64,000 bases of DNA from Asterias amurensis (taxonomy: Eukaryota > Echinodermata > Asteroidea > Forcipulatida > Asteriidae), in contig NC_092663.1 of the NCBI RefSeq assembly GCF_032118995.1, positions 8,742,001-8,806,000 of the forward strand, in the 5' to 3' direction. Within the stretch, counting starts at the first letter, position 1. Each line of letters begins with the position of its first letter. Below are positions 35,101 to 50,100 of this stretch, in pieces. Below the pieces are notes generated by a model. It was not told the DNA's origin. It saw only the letters and a list, made by a program, of their open reading frames with translations, and did no database searches. A program made the position numbers and the translations under genes.

Positions 35101-38100
35101 ACTTACTGAAGACTTTGTGACCGCAGGATTTTTCAGTACTTGGACTTGTCTCTAGCCGCAGTTGGATTTTGGGCAACACTCTGTCGTGTTGTGATGTGTG
35201 AAGCTATGCATGGTGTGGATAGTGGATAATATTTTCAACAGTAATTGTAATTATAACACACCTCTTGCTTTTTCTGTATTCTGGTTGGCTGAAACACGGT
35301 CACGTGGGGTGAACTAATATAGGCTCGCGTGCGCGTGTTTCGCAGGAATAGTACCAGTGCGGGCACTAGTCTTTGCAAATAGTGCCTGCGGTAACAGCGC
35401 CCTCTCTTGACTTTAACCGTGAACAAACTACAAAATTCCTTTTTCAGTTCTTATTTGACATTTTAAGACCGAGCAGTGTTAAAAAACACATATTGACTGG
35501 CATAATTCGGTAACTAGTGTACGTCTATTTCCCTCGGGCCTGTGAGTGACCAGAAGAGGGGCCTATGTCGCTCTTCTGGTCGCTCAAAGTCCCTCGTTGG
35601 AATAGATGTATACTAGTTACCTCGTTGTCAGTCAATATGTGTATACTAGTAAACCCGTTGGTACACAATGTGTACATCTCTTTTGGTGGGAGTGTTGGCT
35701 CTGAGTGCCCTACATTCAGGTTACCGTACACTGGTTGTCGCATAATAAATGTTTGTCTGTACATAAGTTAGGGCACAAAAGCATCTCACTTAACCTTATA
35801 CCTAAATGTTGTCATTAAAGGAACACGTTGCCTTGGATCGGTCGAGTTGGTCTTTGAAAAGCGTTTGTAACCGTTTTTTATCAAATACATATGGGTAGAA
35901 AGATGTTGTAAAAGTAGAATACAATGATCTACACAAACATGCCTCGAAATTGCGTGGTTTTCCTTTTACCTCGTCGACTAACACGTCGGCCATTTATGGG
36001 GGTCAACATTTTGACTCCCATAAATGGCTGATCATGTTAGTTCGCACAGTAGAAGGAAAACGACGCAATTTGGAGGCAAACTTGTGTGGATCATTGTATT
36101 CTACTTTTAAAACATCTTAACAACCATATGCATTTTATAAAAAACGGTTACAAACGCTTTTGTTTTGACCAACTCGTCCGATCCAAGGCAACGTGTTCCT
36201 TTAAATTGCTGCTTATTATTGAACCATTGTGTACCTAATATATCATACCTCATACTAAACTACTTTTGTGATTTCGACATAAACATGCATTATTGTTCTT
36301 AATGACAGCATTGAAATAAATGTAACTGAATGAATCAATAAATGTTACTGAATGAAAGAAGTAGCGGTGTGGTCTTGATGTTTCAAACAATATACACTGC
36401 ACATCTTCTCCTGAAGAAGTGTTTGCAATGTCAAGACCACAACGGCAGCTCTTTCAAAAGCAACACTTCTTCCAAAAGAGATTTACTATTGAATGTAAAT
36501 TTTCAGAGATTTACACATGAATGTACCTGCATGTTTACTGGTAATAGTTACTTTCTATCCTTGCCTCTTTATGTTTCAGTCCAGTATAATTCGGGGGCCT
36601 TTTATATTTGTACTATTCCAAAAACTGTTTTAATGGCCTGATGATTTTGTCCCTAACAGGGTCTTTCTCCAATATTATTATTATTATTAACAACTATTCT
36701 TATGTTCATACTTATCTAACAATATTTTACATTATTAAGCAGGAACATACCTGCCCCAGGGCGTAGTAGAAGCTCATGGGCACCGACTCGTCCACGCTTA
36801 ACTCTTGACTCGCTTTCTGATTGGCCGATACCTTGCTCTTTAGACTCTGCCAAAAGGGGGTGTTCCTTGGATACGTCCAGTTGGGATTAAGAGATTGGAA
36901 GGCCTCCAACATCTTGAAGAGATCAGAGAATTTAAGATGAATTTATTCTAGGTTGGGATTAGTAAAAAACAAACATTCCCATCCAGAGACAATTCCGTCC
37001 AAAGACCGTAGAATAGTATTAACATGGCCATGTGGTTGAGAGCATCAAATTCAAGTTTTGGTGGTTTTGTTAATCGGAGTGTGGGTTCAGGTCCTGGTTG
37101 TGACACTCTCTTCACCCAGGGGTATGAACGGGTACCTGCCAGGGTAGAGGTTGATATCTTTTTTTTAAGGGCCTTTGGGGTGCCACAGCAGCCCTGTGCT
37201 GTATACTCCCCAGGGATCTGAGAAAGATAATAGGAATGTTATGGCCCAATGACCACAGCACTAATACTGTAATCATCATTTCTCAGCATATACAGAAAAT
37301 CTACCATTGGTTTTTACCTGATTAGTGACTGACAAGATGTCCCCAGCCACGCCCAGCAGTCTGTTTGTTCCGATGTTGTTGCCCAATTCCTCCGGGCATA
37401 TATCAATCTTTTAAAAAAATAAAAATTGTATTTTATTATTTTTCAACAGTATTTTGCATAAATTGTGCGCTTTAGCTCTTGTGTAATGTGCAGGATTGAT
37501 AGGGATACAAAATATAATTTATCAACTTTAATATAACAGCTTCCTGGAACCATTTTTTCTGTAAAATATTTCCTTCTGAAATGAAGAATCAAGAAAATTA
37601 AAAAAATTAACCCCCCTTCCCCCCCCCCCAAAAAAAAAAAAAACAACAGCTGATTTATGTTACATCCTGAAAAGTGAGCATGATTTTGCACTACTTCCTC
37701 CTGACTTACAAAACAGATTGTGTCCAAACTTTCACAGGTTAGTTATTTCATATGTAAGGTTGATAAAAAAAAGTATTTAAAAAAATTGTCAGGATTTCAT
37801 TTATTTCATGTTCATCAGCAATGTACAAACGTACTTTTGTGCATTGTTTGTTCAAATGTGAAAGTTTTTGTTTATGTTTTGTTTAAATAGCATCATCTGT
37901 CATTATTCATTCAGTGAATAGAATTTATTTCAGCATTTTCTTTTGGCGAAAATCTGGTCATGCAACAAATATCTAATCATGAAAGAAGTGGTTGTGCCTC
38001 ATTCTGAGGTTGTGATACTACTCGAAGCGTAAACACATTTTATGTAAAGTATTGCCTTCGTTTCATAGAAAATTCATTTGCTTAGTTTAAATATCTACTC

Positions 38101-41100
38101 GATTACAAATTTATAAAGATAGTTTGTGCGAGTAGCATTTTTCTACCTGAATAAATCTAGCTGTAGGGTTGAATCTAGGTGGTAAACCGAAGTGAAGAAT
38201 CCAGTTAAGTCTTGCACCCAGAAGTAGTATGACATCTGCCTGCAGTAACGCCCTGGAAGTACAGAAACCATACTAATTTATTCGCCATTTGTAATCGTTT
38301 AGCTGTAATTTCAGAGCAAAATATTTGAGGAATATGTCACAAAATTACCTTAAAAGGTTTTATAAGGATAATGCAATTCATTTTAGACTTCTTAACAATA
38401 CAACCAACAGGTTGGCATTGAAATCATTAATTGGGAAAAAAACAAAAACCATTGGTTTTAACCAATACCGGTATATATTATACAGCATTTTATTGTGAAG
38501 GTATAATATAAAGTTAAAAAATATCTTGGAAGTTTGATTTACTTATCACTTACTTATCAGGACAAATAATAACAATTGTATACAAAATATAGAATACAGA
38601 AATCACCCTTTTTTTAAGAGCAATAATATTTTCTTGTCCCTTTAAATAATTTCGTAACATTTAACACAAACAGAAAAACAAAATTAATATGTGAATACAT
38701 TTTTTTATAAGATACAATTTGTTTTAAGCACTCATTCATATAGGCCTACAGTAAAACAAAAAATATAATATATATTTACAATCAATGGGATTCATGAGTG
38801 ATAATTCAAGATCTTTTATTTCCCCTAAATTGTTCTCCTTTCCTCATTATTTTCCCTGCATCGCTGTTGTTAATAACCTCCCATTCAAATAACAAGTAAA
38901 AATCCACCAGAAAAGCCCCAACAATAACCCACCGATAACCCCGAGTTTATGCGGTCATCATTTATTTTAACCACACCTTGAAAAGAAGGTTAACTGCTTA
39001 TATTTTCCTTTTTTACTTCCCGCGTTTTTTATGTCCCATTTCTCCATGATTCAAGCAACCAGTCAAATTATAAAGTCAATATTATTCATTGAGATTTATT
39101 GAGTGATTATTCTTTATTTCCTTGTTTGCCCAAATTTATTCTACTCGCCCATTTTTTCTATATTACGACCCATTCAACGATCCAATAAAAAAATCCACTA
39201 AAAAAACCCAAACAATAACCCGCACAAAATTCCCCTCTACCACAGTCAATAAAAAAAACAACCCCGAGTTTGCTGCGATCATTTTAACCACACCGTGAAA
39301 AGATAAGGTTACTGCGTAATTTTATGTTCCGGTTGGTTGGACGACCATGGGTCAGCAGATGCTGTGCAATTTGCATATGGTAAGTAGCCAGGCAGTAATT
39401 TACCGCACAGTGCTACGAGTAGGAACAACCTCAACCTGCCATACAGTTCACCGGTCGCCATTACTGCATTCATTCATACAGTAAACCGCAGTTAGAAACT
39501 GAACAACGGTCAACCAATTTCACCCTAGGCTTTCGCTCTGCTCCATGAACACCACGGTAAGACTCTCTGCTTTTGATATAAAAATTACTGTAGGTTTCTT
39601 TGATAAAGGTTAAGAGTCGACGTTCGTTCTGTTTGGAGCTGTAAGTTTGGGAAACTTGGGGCAGTTGTAGTGAATTTTATGTTTTACCGTGAGCATTTAT
39701 AACGGTCGTTCAATACACGGTAGGCCTATGGCCAAGTGTAGCCTACCGTGGCCGTGGTAATTGATGGGCAATTTGCGAACAGCAGTTAGCCTAAGCCTCG
39801 ACGTATTGTTACTGAAGCCTAAGTTGTTTGAAATTGTTGCGTTGGCTCTGAATGTTCGATCAGCGCGCCACTTTATATTTTAAACGTAAATTTTATGCAC
39901 GGTAAATTCCGACAACGAGGTACACCGGTGGACTTGAGAGGGAGGGTAAATTTACACGCCATGGACTCGCAATAAAGGAGCGGAATTAGTTTTATGGACC
40001 TTTATATTCCCGCCTGACCGATTTTGCTGAATGGCCCAAAGGCATTGAGGAAAGAAAGAATGTCAAAATTAAGCCATGAACATGCCTTGTTTTAGTATCT
40101 CGTATGAATTTAGCTCAAGGCACAAACTTTGTATGACATGTAGCTAAATAATTTATGTTATCTGGTTTGTAAGAACTCGCGGCCCTATGACCGAATTAGA
40201 TCGAAATTCAAAACGCGTAAACACGTGCTAGAATTCATACAACAAACAACAAATTTGCACACAAAACAAATAACTATATTATGATGAAGAAATACTGAGC
40301 GTTTTAGCGGGAAAAAGGAGTGGGGCTGTTTTTATAATTATTTCGATTTTGCAAAGATCGAGGAATGGCACATATTGGTCAGAGCACTGGAGTTGAGATT
40401 ATTATAGACCACGGAGGAAGCCATTCTCTGTACACCGAATGTAGAAGTTTTTTACCAAATTGAAGGGAGACCTCTGGGCCCAATTTCATAGAGCTGCTAA
40501 GCACAAAAATTGCTGAGCATTAATTTTTTGCCTTGATAAAAACAGGCTTACCAACCAATGTCCACGTGAAGTTTCAGGATAAGCAAACAACAGCTAAATA
40601 CCAGTAAAAAGCAATATATATCAAATGGAAATTTGGTTGGTAATCCTGTTTTTACAAAGAAACTTCGATGCTAAGCAAATTGTTGTTCTAATCAGCTGTA
40701 TGAAATCAGGCCCCGACCTTGTGTTTCGATATTTAACTTATTACAAACAAAACTGTATGAAGTATGACTGCTACGGTCGACAATGCGAATATTTCTGATT
40801 GATAGCTTGACCTTTTTGTAACTGTTCAACTGTTAATAATAATAATAATAATAACAAGTTCTTATAAAAGCATTTCACAATAAACTGTATCAATGCGCTT
40901 TACATTAGTCCCCTGGTCATTGGGCCAATAAACATCCCTTTAATCTTTCTCAGCTCCCATTAGGGAGTATACAGCCCCGAGCTGCCGTGGCGCTCCGAAA
41001 GCTTTTCATTCACAATATCAACCTCTACCCTCGCAGGTACCCATTTATACCCCTGGGTGAAGAGAAGCAATTATAGTAAAGTATCTTGCTCAAGGACACA

Positions 41101-44100
41101 AGTGTCACGACCGGGATTCGAACCCACACTCGGGTGAATTAGCACCAGAACTTGAATTCGATGCTTTTAACCACTCGGCCATGACACTCTACTGTTCTAT
41201 CTTAGTGATACAAGATTGGTGTTAAATTATATTGCTTTATGAGCTTCACCGTTCAAAGTTTATGAATCACCGATCATTCATATCATATAAAGGTTTTGCA
41301 TTCCTCTTTGCGCGAATACAGAAATATACTTATACAGCCTATAATTGACCAATAGAGCTCTCACGGGATATAACTGTCAGTTTGCAGAACGGAGTGCCAG
41401 CGGGACTTGCATATTCCATATTAAAAGGGACGACCTATCACAATATTGCACATACAATCCAAATTAGCCGTTGGCCGTCAACTGTTTTTTTATATTTTAT
41501 GTCATATTCATAACATAGAATCGCTCAGTGTTTGGAAAAAATTAAACGTTTTATTGGCAATTACCGAAACAATGCCTTCAAAAGTAGTATAACTTCAAAC
41601 GCGGTTTTCTACATGGAACATGAATGTTTGAATGCAGTGGCTAAATTTTCCCATTGTGAAACCAGTGACGATATTGGTCATTAATTTGTGCTCGTTTTCT
41701 TTGTATACCAGTCATATTTATGACTTGAACATATGGTATAAGTCATTACTAAACATCAAGTTATAATTATGGCTTTCTTTTGTCTCTCCCATCCATGTCG
41801 CTTCCCTATATAGGCCTACACAAGCTTATAAAGAATATTTCATTTTGGTTTCGATCCTTTGTTATTTTCTCTTTCGTTTACAATGTAAACATTTGTATCT
41901 TATAGTAAATGATTGGAATTATACATTTTATTGTTTTACGACAGCTCAAAGAAGAAAAAAATCCGACTGAACTTCCGATGTGAACATTAGGGAAGGGACG
42001 TGGTAATTATTTTGTACTAATCCGCCTGGGCCGAACAGTTCTATTTTATAAATAAAGTAAATGATTGGAATTATACATAACTTTGTTTTATAAGCTTCAC
42101 CGTTTGCTAAGTATAACCGTCTCCTTGCGCGAATACAGAAACGAAGTCTACTTATTTATTCACATTTACAGAGCTCTCAATGGATATATAAACATAAAAT
42201 AACTGTCAGCTGTAAGAGGTTTATTACTCTATGGTTTTACGACAGCTCTATCAAAAAAATAAAAAAATAAAAAAATAAAAACTAATACGCCTTGGCCGAA
42301 TATTTTATTTTACCATTTCCCAAAAGTACCTATTTTTATGGGCTATGTATGATGATATAGCCTGTTTTAGTTTCAAATTTACGGAAAATGTTTCATTGGA
42401 ACGGTGTCAGTGTGTATAACTGGGAGCCGGTTTTTTTTTTTGAAGCCTGCCTTCGGCCCGCAGACCATTTTTATTCTTTATGACTCATCTTTGCACTCTT
42501 TGTTTGAACAAAACAAGAAAGAATTTAAGGAATGCAAGAAACCACCAGCAACATCACGTCATGTCAAAGATGAAACGCTAGAAATAAAACATCGACTAAA
42601 CTATGTTTGATTCACGTCCCACCGTACAATACTAAAGGCACTGGTCACCTTTGGTAATTGTCAAATACCATTATTCTCACTTGGTGTATACCAACAAATG
42701 CGCATTTAACAACAACTCTGTGAAAACATGGACTCAATTGGTCATCGAAATTGCAAGAGAATATTGCAAGATTTTTTTGTGTGTGCTTTCAGGATGCCAA
42801 ATGGACTCCTTCAGATTGAGAAATTACCTCCTTCTAAAAAAAACACCAACAAAAAACACGTTACTTTTAGCGGGAGCCGGTTCTCACAATGTTTTATACT
42901 TATCAACAGCTCTCCATTGCTCGTTATACCAAGGTGTTTGTGCTAACAATTATTTTGAGTAAAAAAAAGAACGTGTACAACGTACCCGAAGAGTATAATT
43001 CAGAACGTAGACGTTTATAAAAATCACCTTAAAGACACTGTACACTATTGGTAATTGTCAAAGACCAGTCTACTCACGTGGTGTATCTCATTATATGCAT
43101 AAAATACCAAACCTGTGAAAATTTGAGCTCGATTGGTCGTCGGAGTTGCGAGATAAACTTGAGGTCTCGAAATCAAATTCGTCGGAAACTACGTCACTTC
43201 AGAGGGAGCCGTTTCTCACAATGTTTTATACTATCGACCTCTTACCATTACTCGTTACCAAGTGAGGTTTTATGCTGATATTTATTTTGAGTAATTACCA
43301 ATAGTGTCCACTGCCTTTAAAAAGTCAAAAATTCTGGGCAAGTTCCTGACCCTTTTCCGTGTTTGAGGCTTGAACCGTACTTTTTCAGTACCAGCTTCGA
43401 AATGCATGTTCGGTTTGCATTGAAACCTCACAATGTGATGGCCTCGAAAAAGTTTTGAAATGTAATCACTTTTTTAACTTCACGGACGAACACACCAACC
43501 AAAAAAAGCCAACCAATTATACAACCAACTATCCAAAGAATAAAACTATTTGTTAAGGCTCGTGTGACCACCCTTGAAATTTGTTATTTTCATGTCAAGT
43601 TAAAATCTGTATATTTTAAATTCAATCCACTTGCATTTGCCTGACTGACTTTAGTCTTCAAAGAAATGAAGAAATGTTTTTTTCACACTTTGAAATGTGT
43701 TATTTTCATATTTAAACTACCTGTAATAATTGTTGTCTGATTGACACTTAAGTCTTCAAAAATTTAGGAGAAAAAAGGAAAGAAAACAAGCACAAAAAAA
43801 AAGCAATCAAACAACTGACCGAACAAACGAGATAGTTCCATTTCTGTTATCAAAGACAAATCAAAGACAAATCACCATGATAATACATTATTTTTAACTG
43901 AAGCATAAAACTTAATTCTGCAATGCAAAACTTGTAATTTGTATAAGTTTATAGATGTTTATAAATAAGTGTTTTATCAATTAAATTTACAGATCCGAAG
44001 CCCTGACGACTGAAACACAAAGTACAGGATGTCCTTGCCAGGATACCACCCTATCTGTGTGCTGTTCCAAGGGAACGACAGTGCACTGGATGGTACATAC

Positions 44101-47100
44101 CGTCTGGTGTGCCGTCATCAAGTTAGACAAAGGGACTTCAATCCAGGTAATATTAAACATACAATTCTTTGTCATATTTTGCATCTTGTGTAACTGAAAC
44201 AAAATGCATGTTTCCCCCAATATTTCGGGTCCTATCCATTCAGTAACATTTTTTTTAATGATGTGATTCCATTACAATGCACAATTTTGTAAAAATTATT
44301 CAAGCAATACGTTAGAAGGAGATAATATTAAGTACACAATGATTCATTAATAAGCAGCAATTTAATGACAACATTTCGGTGTAAGGTGTAATGAGATGCT
44401 TTTGTTCCCTAACCTAAGGACAAACATTTAGTAAGTACAACCACAGTACAACCGAGGTACGGTATCATTGACAAAAGAAAGGACAAATGAAGCATACAAG
44501 ACTAGTGTGAGACAAGGCCAACAAAGCTTAGAAATTACCCCTTAGTTTATGAATACGAGACAAAGAACTGAGCAAAGACAGATATTATTATATCATTGTC
44601 TGTCTCTCTATGTTTTAATTATCGTTCATCTTTTGGAGGGGGTAGTTTTATTACCATATAAAAATAACACAACTCTTTACACAAATGAAACCCGGAAGGG
44701 GTATTTTGTAGCCGAAAATAAAATTGTTTATTATGATGAAAGAGTACATAGTAAGTAGTAAGATAAACTCTTGTCTTAATTTATTTGGTACTTTATTTCC
44801 GTTGACCCTTCGTTGTCAATACTCAGTTTGAAGCTTTAAGCTTCAAACAATGCAGAGCAATTACTTTCCTCTGAAGATTGGAATCTTCTTAGCGTAACGG
44901 TAAATTGTAAACAAAATTCATAACAAGTATACCAAGTTCTTATAAAGCGCTTTATCACAACAGAGGGGGTCCCAAAGCACTACCCTTATTTTGTGTACAA
45001 GGTATGCAGAACTATGAAAGAAAAAACAAGACACATTTCAATTGTAAAGGTTTTCAAGGTGCTGTGGCGCAATCAGCATTCAGCAACCAACCAAACCAAA
45101 AGACACCATAGGCAAACCCCCTTGCTTAACGATAAGTGTACTAGGTTCTTTTGCAAGTCTTTATTAACACAAAGGACCTACACCTTTATGTCCCGTTCAA
45201 AGGACAAAGCAATGGTTAAATGTCTTGCTTTAGGACACAAGGATCAGACCATGATTCGAACCCTCACTCTTCTGATTGAAAACACTGGAGCTCGAGTCCA
45301 GTGAATTTGCCATTCACTTAAAAATGTTCAACATCATATTTTTCAGGTGATAATGTTGAAGTTGATATGGGAGATGACATTGGCCTTGATGGCAGGGACG
45401 ATGACGATGTCACCGTCATCAGCGACCAAGATGATGACCAACGATGGAAAGACGCGATAGCCCTCGGTGATGAAATGGTGATGTCACTCCTTCGGAATTT
45501 ATGTAAGAATCAGCCAGCTGGGAAGAGTCCTTGGAGTGCCAGTCACCAAAAGGTAAGCTCAGTAGTTTATTATTATCAAAGAATTTTTTTGAATGTTGCT
45601 CATAAATCTGTGCAGGGCACGACTGTAAAAAATGAATATTCGAGATGGTTACCTTCAACATTGTCCCCATCATAAGCCCTTTTCACACTATATCTTTTAT
45701 CCCATTGGATACAGCCCTTGGGAGGCCCCAACCTTTTTTTACCCTACGGTTGCATTTTCACACAGTGTCCCTATCCAACAGGGTTCCAGTTGTCCATTTC
45801 AAGAATACCCCAGGGTTTTACCGCTTACCCCTACTCCAGAGCAGGGGTGGCTGTTCCCTGGGGTTTGCCCATTTGCCTGGGCATACCGGGGGGGGGGGGG
45901 GGAGATTGTGGTGTAAAAAGGCTGGGCAACCCCCGGGGAACAGAGTAGTGTTAAAATGCTATAGATATTCCTTCATTGTCACTGTGTGAGAGACATGGTT
46001 TAGTTTGTAGTAGGTTCAGTAAGTGTGTTCACCAAGGGAAGGCTAAAACCTTTGCAAGGAGATTATGCTTGATGATATAAAATACTCTGTTGTGACCTTA
46101 ATTATGAAGGTTTCTCCCTTTGATTCGCTCAGCTATGGTATAAGATAATGTGGAACAATATTGGTGCATAATTGGGAGCTAAATTCACTACTAAAGGGGC
46201 ACAGCAGTTTCCCTTTTAAAAGGTGCACTTAAAAATTTGTATGGGAACTTTGCAGAGGGCACAACATCAAAAGCAACATGGCACCATGGCAATTGCTGTG
46301 GGTGCCATGTTTTCTTTTGGAGCCCTGCACACAGTATGCCTTGGTGTTATTTGAAAACATTTATGCTCACATGATTTTTAAGAAAGCTTTAGAAAAGTGT
46401 GCCTGCTCATATTCCAGGTGTTCAGCCCAACATTCATTTGACATGAACAACTGCTGGTGCCCACATTGTTTGACCAATCAAGCATAAAGCACACATTGTC
46501 ACACATCAGAAAGCTTCAAAGTTCGATTTTGCAAGCTCTATTAAACCTTTAATTATAATTTCCCTTGCGGTATAACTTGATATTTGAATTTCCTTATAAT
46601 CTAAAATTCATTGCTCAATAATATGAGCAATACTCTGAACCATTAACTGCTCCTCTGCACCCAGGAGAATGAATAGCGGCCATGGTGTTTTACTGACGAA
46701 GAATAGGTTAATCTTCCGTTTAATTCTCTTATAAACATCAAATCAATGCCATTTGTAGCACTCAAGAGTAATTTTATTTTGAATAACATTTAGATAAAGC
46801 GAAGGAGAGATGACGATGAACGTGCAACCAAAAAGGTTAGTTATCATTCAACGAGTGTTTCTTTGTCCTATCTTGTCGTTCATTTATAACTTTCAGTGTT
46901 CTCCAAGGTTTTTTTTCAAAACTGCAGTTTTTTTTCTTCATCCCTATTTGTACAAGTTTAGCCAAACCACACAGAGTTAAAAGGACATGCTGCCTTGGGT
47001 TGGGCGAGTTGGTCTATGAAAAGCCTTTGGAACAGTTGGTTGTATAAAATGCATGGTTAGACAGAGGTAAAGTTTTCCTTTTACTCTGCAAACCAACAGG

Positions 47101-50100
47101 GTTGGCCATTTTGTGGAGTCAAAAATTTGTCTCCATAAAATGGCGTGCATATTATGAGAGGCATGTTTGTTTGGATCATTAAATTCTACATTTAAAATAT
47201 CTGTCTGATCATATAAATTTTATAGCAAATGGTTTCCAATGCATTTCATAGACCAACTCGCCCGATCTAAGGGCTAGGCATTGTGTCCCTTTAAAGTCCT
47301 CAGAATGTTTTTTACTAAGGGAATAAAAGGGTAGCGACGAGCTTTCGTGGCCGTTAAAGACAGGCAGGGTCGTTGCCGTGTGATAAAGGCCCTCACACGG
47401 CAACGACCTTGCAAAGTTTTAAACGGCCGTTAAAGAACGAGTCACTACTCTTTTATTTCCATTCATAAATCCCTTTTTGGTTAAAAGCCATAATAAAGTA
47501 AGAAACTCTGTAAAACTTATCCGTTTCCGACGTGCTTGAGCTCTGTATACATGTACGACGTCCGTGTGTTGCATTGTGACGCTATTTCCGACAGTTTCCG
47601 GTTCCGTTTGTGCGCGTTTAGTCTTGGTGCAACACGTTCTCGTTTTCGTTTCACACACAGCGCGGCCAACTACCCGACAGCGCCCGCATCGCCCATAACA
47701 AGAAACGTCTTGCACCAAGACTAGTGCGGAGTATCCGCTCACAACCGGTTTTAAACACTGGTCATTGTGAAAGGTTTAACACCCCCACGTTACGCGCTCT
47801 CCACCAATATGAGTAGCAAAACTGTCTGAGATATTTATGAATTGCTATTAGTATTTAGTTTTAAATGCTACAATCTGGAACATGTTATTAAAAAATGGTT
47901 ACACCAATGCTTGTGAAGATGATCCCGCACAAAAAACAAAACAAAGAAAATTCTCCCCCCACTTGTATCGACCGCATTTTGCGCGTCATTGCCCAATACG
48001 CTAGCTTGTACGTACATGGGGACAAATCTGACTTGGAAAAAACAAATCAATTGCTGTTCATATGTAGGATTCGAACTGCCTCTAGCTACCAGGCAATCTC
48101 GGTGGTCTAGTTGGTATGACACTGCTCTAGAATTGCAAAGATCGTGGGTTTGAATCCCACCCGAGTAAAATGCCTGTGATTTTTTTCACAGGACTCGGAA
48201 AAGTACTGAGTATACAGTGCTACACACATCGGTGTATATGGGTAAAAAAAAAAATTAATATTCTTTATCCCGATGCAAATTCAACATGATGAAAATAAAT
48301 ATATATTTCTTTCTCCCTGACAGATTAAAGCTGAGCCTGGTATGGAAGAATGTACAACATCCCAAGGAAGATCAGACAAGGTAAAATTTCAAGCAAATCT
48401 CAAGACCTATTCTCGTTTATAGTTTTGGTGTTCTAACGAACGACTGTTAGCAAGGGGGGGGGGAAACAACCTTTTACTTTTCCTGACAAAAACTAAAACA
48501 CAACTTCATGAAGCCGTTTGTGCTCAATTATTTGCCAAGAACTGTTCTGCTGTTCAGACAAATATTACTGGCCCATTCTGCCGTGTTATGTTATTTTCTG
48601 CTTGTGATTATTTTTTGTTTTTTTAATATTGGAAATTAGTTTTAAAAGCGATATTTTCTATTTGAAGCAGAGCCTCTAACACATCAGAGTAAGGGTAAAC
48701 AAACCTGACAAGTATCGATAAGAAAACTCTTTTTATGGTAATAATAATATATGCAATTTATATAAAGTTATCTCTAAGCGCTTTACAAAAAACTCACATG
48801 TTAAACTAGGAACAATTGACTGAATTGCATGGTTCACTGGCCCCAAACCAGTTTAAAAACACCTGTGTACCAACCACAATTCATTCAAGTGGTCAAACTG
48901 GCTAATTGGGTGTTGCAAAGCATCACTTATGGGTCAGTGAAAAAAATGGCAGACTAGTGAAATGACAAGCTCACTGTTCCCGCACTGGCTAGTCAATGAA
49001 AATGGTACAGTCAAACCCTCATGTGTCTTCCATTCTACTTCCCACCCTCCAGGCCGATAGCAGCCACACAGACCTCCTTCTTCAGAAAGTCCTGTCAGCC
49101 GTCCAGTCTCTCCAGCACAGTCAAGACCTTGTCATGTCAGAGATGCACACCATACAACAAACCCAGCGTACCTTAAGCAGCCAGGTCACGGCAGTCCAGA
49201 AATCTCTGTCCCACCTCCAGGATAACGCTAACAAAACAACGGGTTACAGCGCCTCCAGTAACCTGGCGGCGATGGCAACACCCATCTCTCTCTACCTCTC
49301 GCAGAATACATCAAGCTCAACTCAGCCGCCAAATGAGGACGTATCATGCCTTGGGATATCACATCCACAGCCGAGCCCATCCACACCGTCCTCAAGTGAC
49401 AGCCAGCAACAGATTGTGATCTCAAACCCAACAAGTCAAAACCAATCTTCCCTGTCGATATTCCCCACTGATGAAACTATGAATTCCCTTGTCACATACC
49501 CTGCCCAAGCCAGCCCCTTGTACTCCATCTCACAAATCCCTTATAACTTCCGCTACACAGACGACAATGAAAGTCAGGTCTTCATCGGTTACACAGACTC
49601 TCCACTGACACTCAGCAAAAATGAGATGGACGACATTCTCTTTAAGACCAACACCCCGGCCTCGTTTGCCTATCGCCTGACCAGTAAAATCTTCAGCAAT
49701 GAGGAGTTGCTGTTGGGCAACACCACGGGGAATGCCAGCAAGAAGAGCGGCAAGACCTACAAAAAGCTCAATCCTACCTACGTCGACATCATCCTCATGG
49801 AGGTGGAGTCCAGGTTTCCCTCCTGTCGGAACACCAAAGAAGGCACCAAGAGACTGTTCACGGCGATCAATGAAAGGTGTCGAAATGAAAGGAAGAAAAT
49901 GGTGTATCGATATCAAGACCCCATCTTCAAAATCTCAAAAACGCAGAGTTTGAGTACAGAATATCAAGATGATTGAAGACGTCCTGTTAAAAAAGGTATC
50001 AAACTCCAGAATTGGTTTCAAACTTGGTTTGAAAACATTTTCCCCATCTGAATCATTAACTTTGCAATATCCTCCTTAAACATCAACGGGGTCCCAGGCT

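Noticed and set aside
43993-44146. Cys-rich frame SEALTTETQ... through the first BEN exon
   Set aside because: It ends in the wrong phase for the next exon. The frame from ATG 44029 joins correctly and has an in-frame upstream stop.
45632-45989. Three overlapping open frames of 76-114 codons
   Set aside because: Low-complexity Pro/Gly-rich translation of a GC-rich repeat in a BEN-gene intron. No frame matches the exon phases.
49530-49916. 128-codon open frame antisense to the BEN-gene last exon
   Set aside because: It mirrors a true coding exon whose composition keeps the opposite strand open. No domain, no splice logic.
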